Assembly (NCBI GenBank): GCA_023442845.1
Contig: JAEZXC010000005.1
Span: 1 to 14,757, forward strand
DNA from: Actinomycetes bacterium
Lineage (GTDB): Bacteria > Actinomycetota > Actinomycetes > Actinomycetales > Demequinaceae
Reading direction: 5' to 3'
DNA length: 14,757 bases
Made by a program: the position numbers and the translations under genes. Below the pieces are notes generated by a model. The model did not search any database, had not been told where the DNA came from, and saw only the letters and a program-made list of their open reading frames with translations. Positions 13,013-14,757 of the stretch are shown here, piece after piece; position 1 is the first letter of the stretch, and every line of letters starts with the position of its first letter.

Positions 13013-13687
13013 ATGACTGACCAGCCCGAGGGCTTCACCCTGTTTTCGGTTCTTGATGGCTTCCTTGACGTTGACGACGACCACATCGACGAGGTTGTCG
13101 AGGAATTCGACGCGGCCGTCGCTCACATCGGCGAGCAGCAGGTGGTGCTGCGCGGCATCTACGACGTGTCGGGACTTCGCGCCGACGGCTCGGTGATGCT
13201 GTGGCTGCATGGCCCGCGCCTCGAGCACTTGCAGCTCGCGCTGCGGGAGTTGCGCTCCACCCACCTCCTTGAGGACACGGACCTCACGTGGTCTGCGGCT
13301 GGAGTCCATCGTGCGGCTGAGTTCAACCGTGCGCATGTGCCTGGATTCCTGCGTGGCGAACGCCCGCGCAATTGGCTCACCGTGTACCCGTTTGTCCGCT
13401 CGCACGAGTGGTACCTGTTGCCCGAGGACGAGCGCTCGCAGATGCTGCGCGAGCATGGCATGAAGGGTGCGGCGTTCACGGGCGTCGTCGCCAACACCGT
13501 CGCCGCCTTTGCTCTGGGTGACTATGAGTGGCTTCTGCCGATGGAAGCCGATGAGGTGACGGAACTCGTCGACATGATGCGCGACCTGCGCTACACCGAA
13601 GCACGCCGCCACGTCCGCCACGAGTTGCCGTTCTACACCGGCCGCCGCATTGACACCGCCGAGGCCGTGGATGTGTTGTCCTCATGA
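13013..13687 (+). CDS. hemQ: Coproheme decarboxylase ChdC (HemQ)
   Basis: ChdC converts iron coproporphyrin III (coproheme) to haem b by two hydrogen-peroxide-dependent decarboxylations, the last step of the coproporphyrin-dependent pathway. The 224-residue protein belongs to the chlorite dismutase-like family. Tyr125 in the motif TVYPFVRSHEWYLLP is the expected radical-forming catalytic tyrosine. His108 (RAHVPGF) and His148 (REHGMKG) are spaced from Tyr125 exactly like the distal and proximal histidines reported for Corynebacterium diphtheriae ChdC (His118, Tyr135, His158, from memory). This marks it as the actinobacterial type with a histidine distal base. The C-terminal region (LPMEADEVTELVDMMRDLRYTEAR) is the usual dimer-like fold end. 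hemH starts within its stop (ATGA, 4-bp overlap), indicating tight coupling. Confidence 0.95.
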   Translation: MTDQPEGFTLFSVLDGFLDVDDDHIDEVVEEFDAAVAHIGEQQVVLRGIYDVSGLRADGSVMLWLHGPRLEHLQLALRELRSTHLLEDTDLTWSAAGVHRAAEFNRAHVPGFLRGERPRNWLTVYPFVRSHEWYLLPEDERSQMLREHGMKGAAFTGVVANTVAAFALGDYEWLLPMEADEVTELVDMMRDLRYTEARRHVRHELPFYTGRRIDTAEAVDVLSS

Positions 13688-14757
13688 CCGAGACACTGCC
13701 CCCTCTTGCCGCCGCGACGCGTATTGCTGCGCCCGCCCGCTATGACGCGATCCTGCTCGCCGGCTTTGGCGGCCCGGAGGGTCAAGACGACGTCATCCCG
13801 TACTTGCGCAACGTGACGCGGGGCCGGGGAGTGCCGGATGAGCGCCTCGAAGAGGTCTCTCACCACTACCGCCACTTTGGCGGCATCAGCCCGATCAACC
13901 AGCAGAACCGTGAGCTCAAGGCGGCGCTCGAGGCGGAGATCGCCTCTCGCGGCCTAGGTCTCCCCGTGTACTGGGGGAACCGCTTCTGGGCGCCGTACTT
14001 CGCCGACGCGTTGCGCGAGCTTCACGCCGACGGTCACCGTCGCGTGCTTGTCATCGTGACGACGGCGTTCTCGAGTTACTCGGGATGCCGCGCCTATCGC
14101 GAGGACCTCGCAACCGCGCTCGCGGAGACGGGTCTCGACGGCAAGATCGTGCTCGACAAGGTGCGCCAGTATTTCGACCACCCCGGCTTTGTCGAGCCAA
14201 ACGTTGCTGCCGTGCGTGAGGGGCTGCGCACCCTCGGCTCCCAGGGCAACGGCGCGAACCCGCACGTCATGTTCGCCACCCACTCGATTCCCTCTGCAGC
14301 CGCCGATGTCTCCGGCCCGCGCGAAGCGCGCCCTGACGGCACTCCCGTGCCGACTGGCGGCGGTGAGGAGTGGTACGCCGGTGGAGGCTGGTATGCCGAG
14401 CAGCAGCGGGCCGTCGCGGCGCTCATCATGGACCGCCTTTCTGACGAGTTCCCCGGCGTTGCGTACTCGCTTGTCTATCAATCGCGTTCGGGTGACCCGA
14501 GCGTGCCGTGGCTCGAGCCCGATGTGAACGACGCGATCAACGCCCTCGACACTGATGTGTCCGGTTTGGTGATCTCACCTCTCGGCTTTGTCTCCGATCA
14601 CATGGAAGTCGCGTGGGACCTCGACAACGAGGCGCTCGAGACGTGCGCAGAGCGCGGACTCCCCGCAGTGCGCGTGCCCTCAGTGGGCGTGGACCCTGCC
14701 TTCGTGTCCGGCCTCGTCGACCTCGTGGAAGAACGCCACGTCGTCGAGGGTGGTCAG
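13684..14757 (+). CDS. hemH: Coproporphyrin III ferrochelatase CpfC (HemH), 3' end beyond window
   Basis: HemH inserts Fe2+ into coproporphyrin III to give coproheme for HemQ. The gene begins at ATG 13684, overlapping the hemQ stop, and is open for 358 codons to the window edge. Visible features are ILLAGFGGPEG (23-33), the HHYRHFGGISPIN region (60-72), the metal-site His200 in ATHSIP and Glu308 in GFVSDHMEV. Cys135 in FSSYSGCRAYRED corresponds to the first ligand of the [2Fe-2S] cluster of actinobacterial ferrochelatases; the other three ligands would lie near the C-terminus, past the edge. Residues about 207-236 form a Gly/Pro-rich insert before the next helix (GGGEEWYAGGGWYAEQQ). Only a short C-terminal tail should be missing. 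The start is secure because of the overlap and the normal N-terminus. Confidence 0.94.
   Translation, partial: MTETLPPLAAATRIAAPARYDAILLAGFGGPEGQDDVIPYLRNVTRGRGVPDERLEEVSHHYRHFGGISPINQQNRELKAALEAEIASRGLGLPVYWGNRFWAPYFADALRELHADGHRRVLVIVTTAFSSYSGCRAYREDLATALAETGLDGKIVLDKVRQYFDHPGFVEPNVAAVREGLRTLGSQGNGANPHVMFATHSIPSAAADVSGPREARPDGTPVPTGGGEEWYAGGGWYAEQQRAVAALIMDRLSDEFPGVAYSLVYQSRSGDPSVPWLEPDVNDAINALDTDVSGLVISPLGFVSDHMEVAWDLDNEALETCAERGLPAVRVPSVGVDPAFVSGLVDLVEERHVVEGGQ

Noticed and set aside
12014..13621. Long open frame of 535 codons on the minus strand opposite hemY and hemQ
   Set aside because: It is antisense to two well-identified genes, has no recognisable domain, and is rich in His, Arg, Asp and Gly as expected from a high-GC shadow frame.
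1..14757. Defence system, CRISPR, prophage, integron or biosynthetic cluster
   Set aside because: Every gene belongs to a housekeeping or conserved actinobacterial family; no direct-repeat arrays, integrases, transposases or att-like repeats were seen.

Overview
The window is high-GC bacterial DNA (roughly 65% by eye) that is almost entirely coding. Gene content and order point to an actinobacterium, most likely of the order Micrococcales: greA next to a DUF4307 gene, hemolysin III next to a short-type polyprenyl diphosphate synthase, a PIN-PhoH protein, and a haem cluster carrying the coproporphyrin-dependent genes hemQ and hemH. I cannot fix the family or genus. Nothing looks mobile: there are no insertion sequences, CRISPR arrays, integrases, tRNA or rRNA genes, and composition is even throughout. 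This is ordinary core chromosome with some interesting regulatory detail, not an obvious new system.

Positions 1-2465 hold a Bax inhibitor-1/YccA-type membrane protein (+), a CE7-family acetylxylan esterase/cephalosporin-C deacetylase (+) and, convergent to it, msrA (-); a perfect 9-bp hairpin sits at the convergent ends. Positions 2536-4987 hold an AI-2E/PerM-type transporter followed 7 bp later by rlmC (23S rRNA uracil methyltransferase). Positions 4993-7679 hold greA (-), a DUF4307 membrane protein (-), an 88-aa membrane protein (+), hemolysin III/TrhA (-) and uppS (+). From memory this matches M. tuberculosis Rv1080c-Rv1086, but with mca and the thioredoxin-domain gene missing from between the flanking genes.

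Positions 7680-7881 are the only sizeable gap (about 200 bp). It carries a candidate promoter, a possible 13-codon upstream reading frame and an 8-bp perfect hairpin just before phoH (PIN nuclease fused to PhoH ATPase). Positions 9237-14757 are the haem region: hemA (-) diverges from hemE-hemY-hemQ-hemH (+). Together these supply the first committed step (glutamyl-tRNA reductase) and the last four: uroporphyrinogen III to coproporphyrinogen III (HemE), to coproporphyrin III (HemY/CgoX), iron insertion (HemH/CpfC) and decarboxylation to haem b (HemQ/ChdC). hemH runs off the right edge without a stop. hemB, hemC, hemD and hemL are not in the window.

The most striking global pattern is regulatory. 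Seven genes have a -10-like hexamer ending exactly six bases before the start codon and no good Shine-Dalgarno sequence, as expected for leaderless mRNAs. Several of these lie in very short divergent intergenic regions where the two promoters overlap. The trhA/uppS one also contains a perfect 20-bp operator-like palindrome covering both candidate -10 elements.
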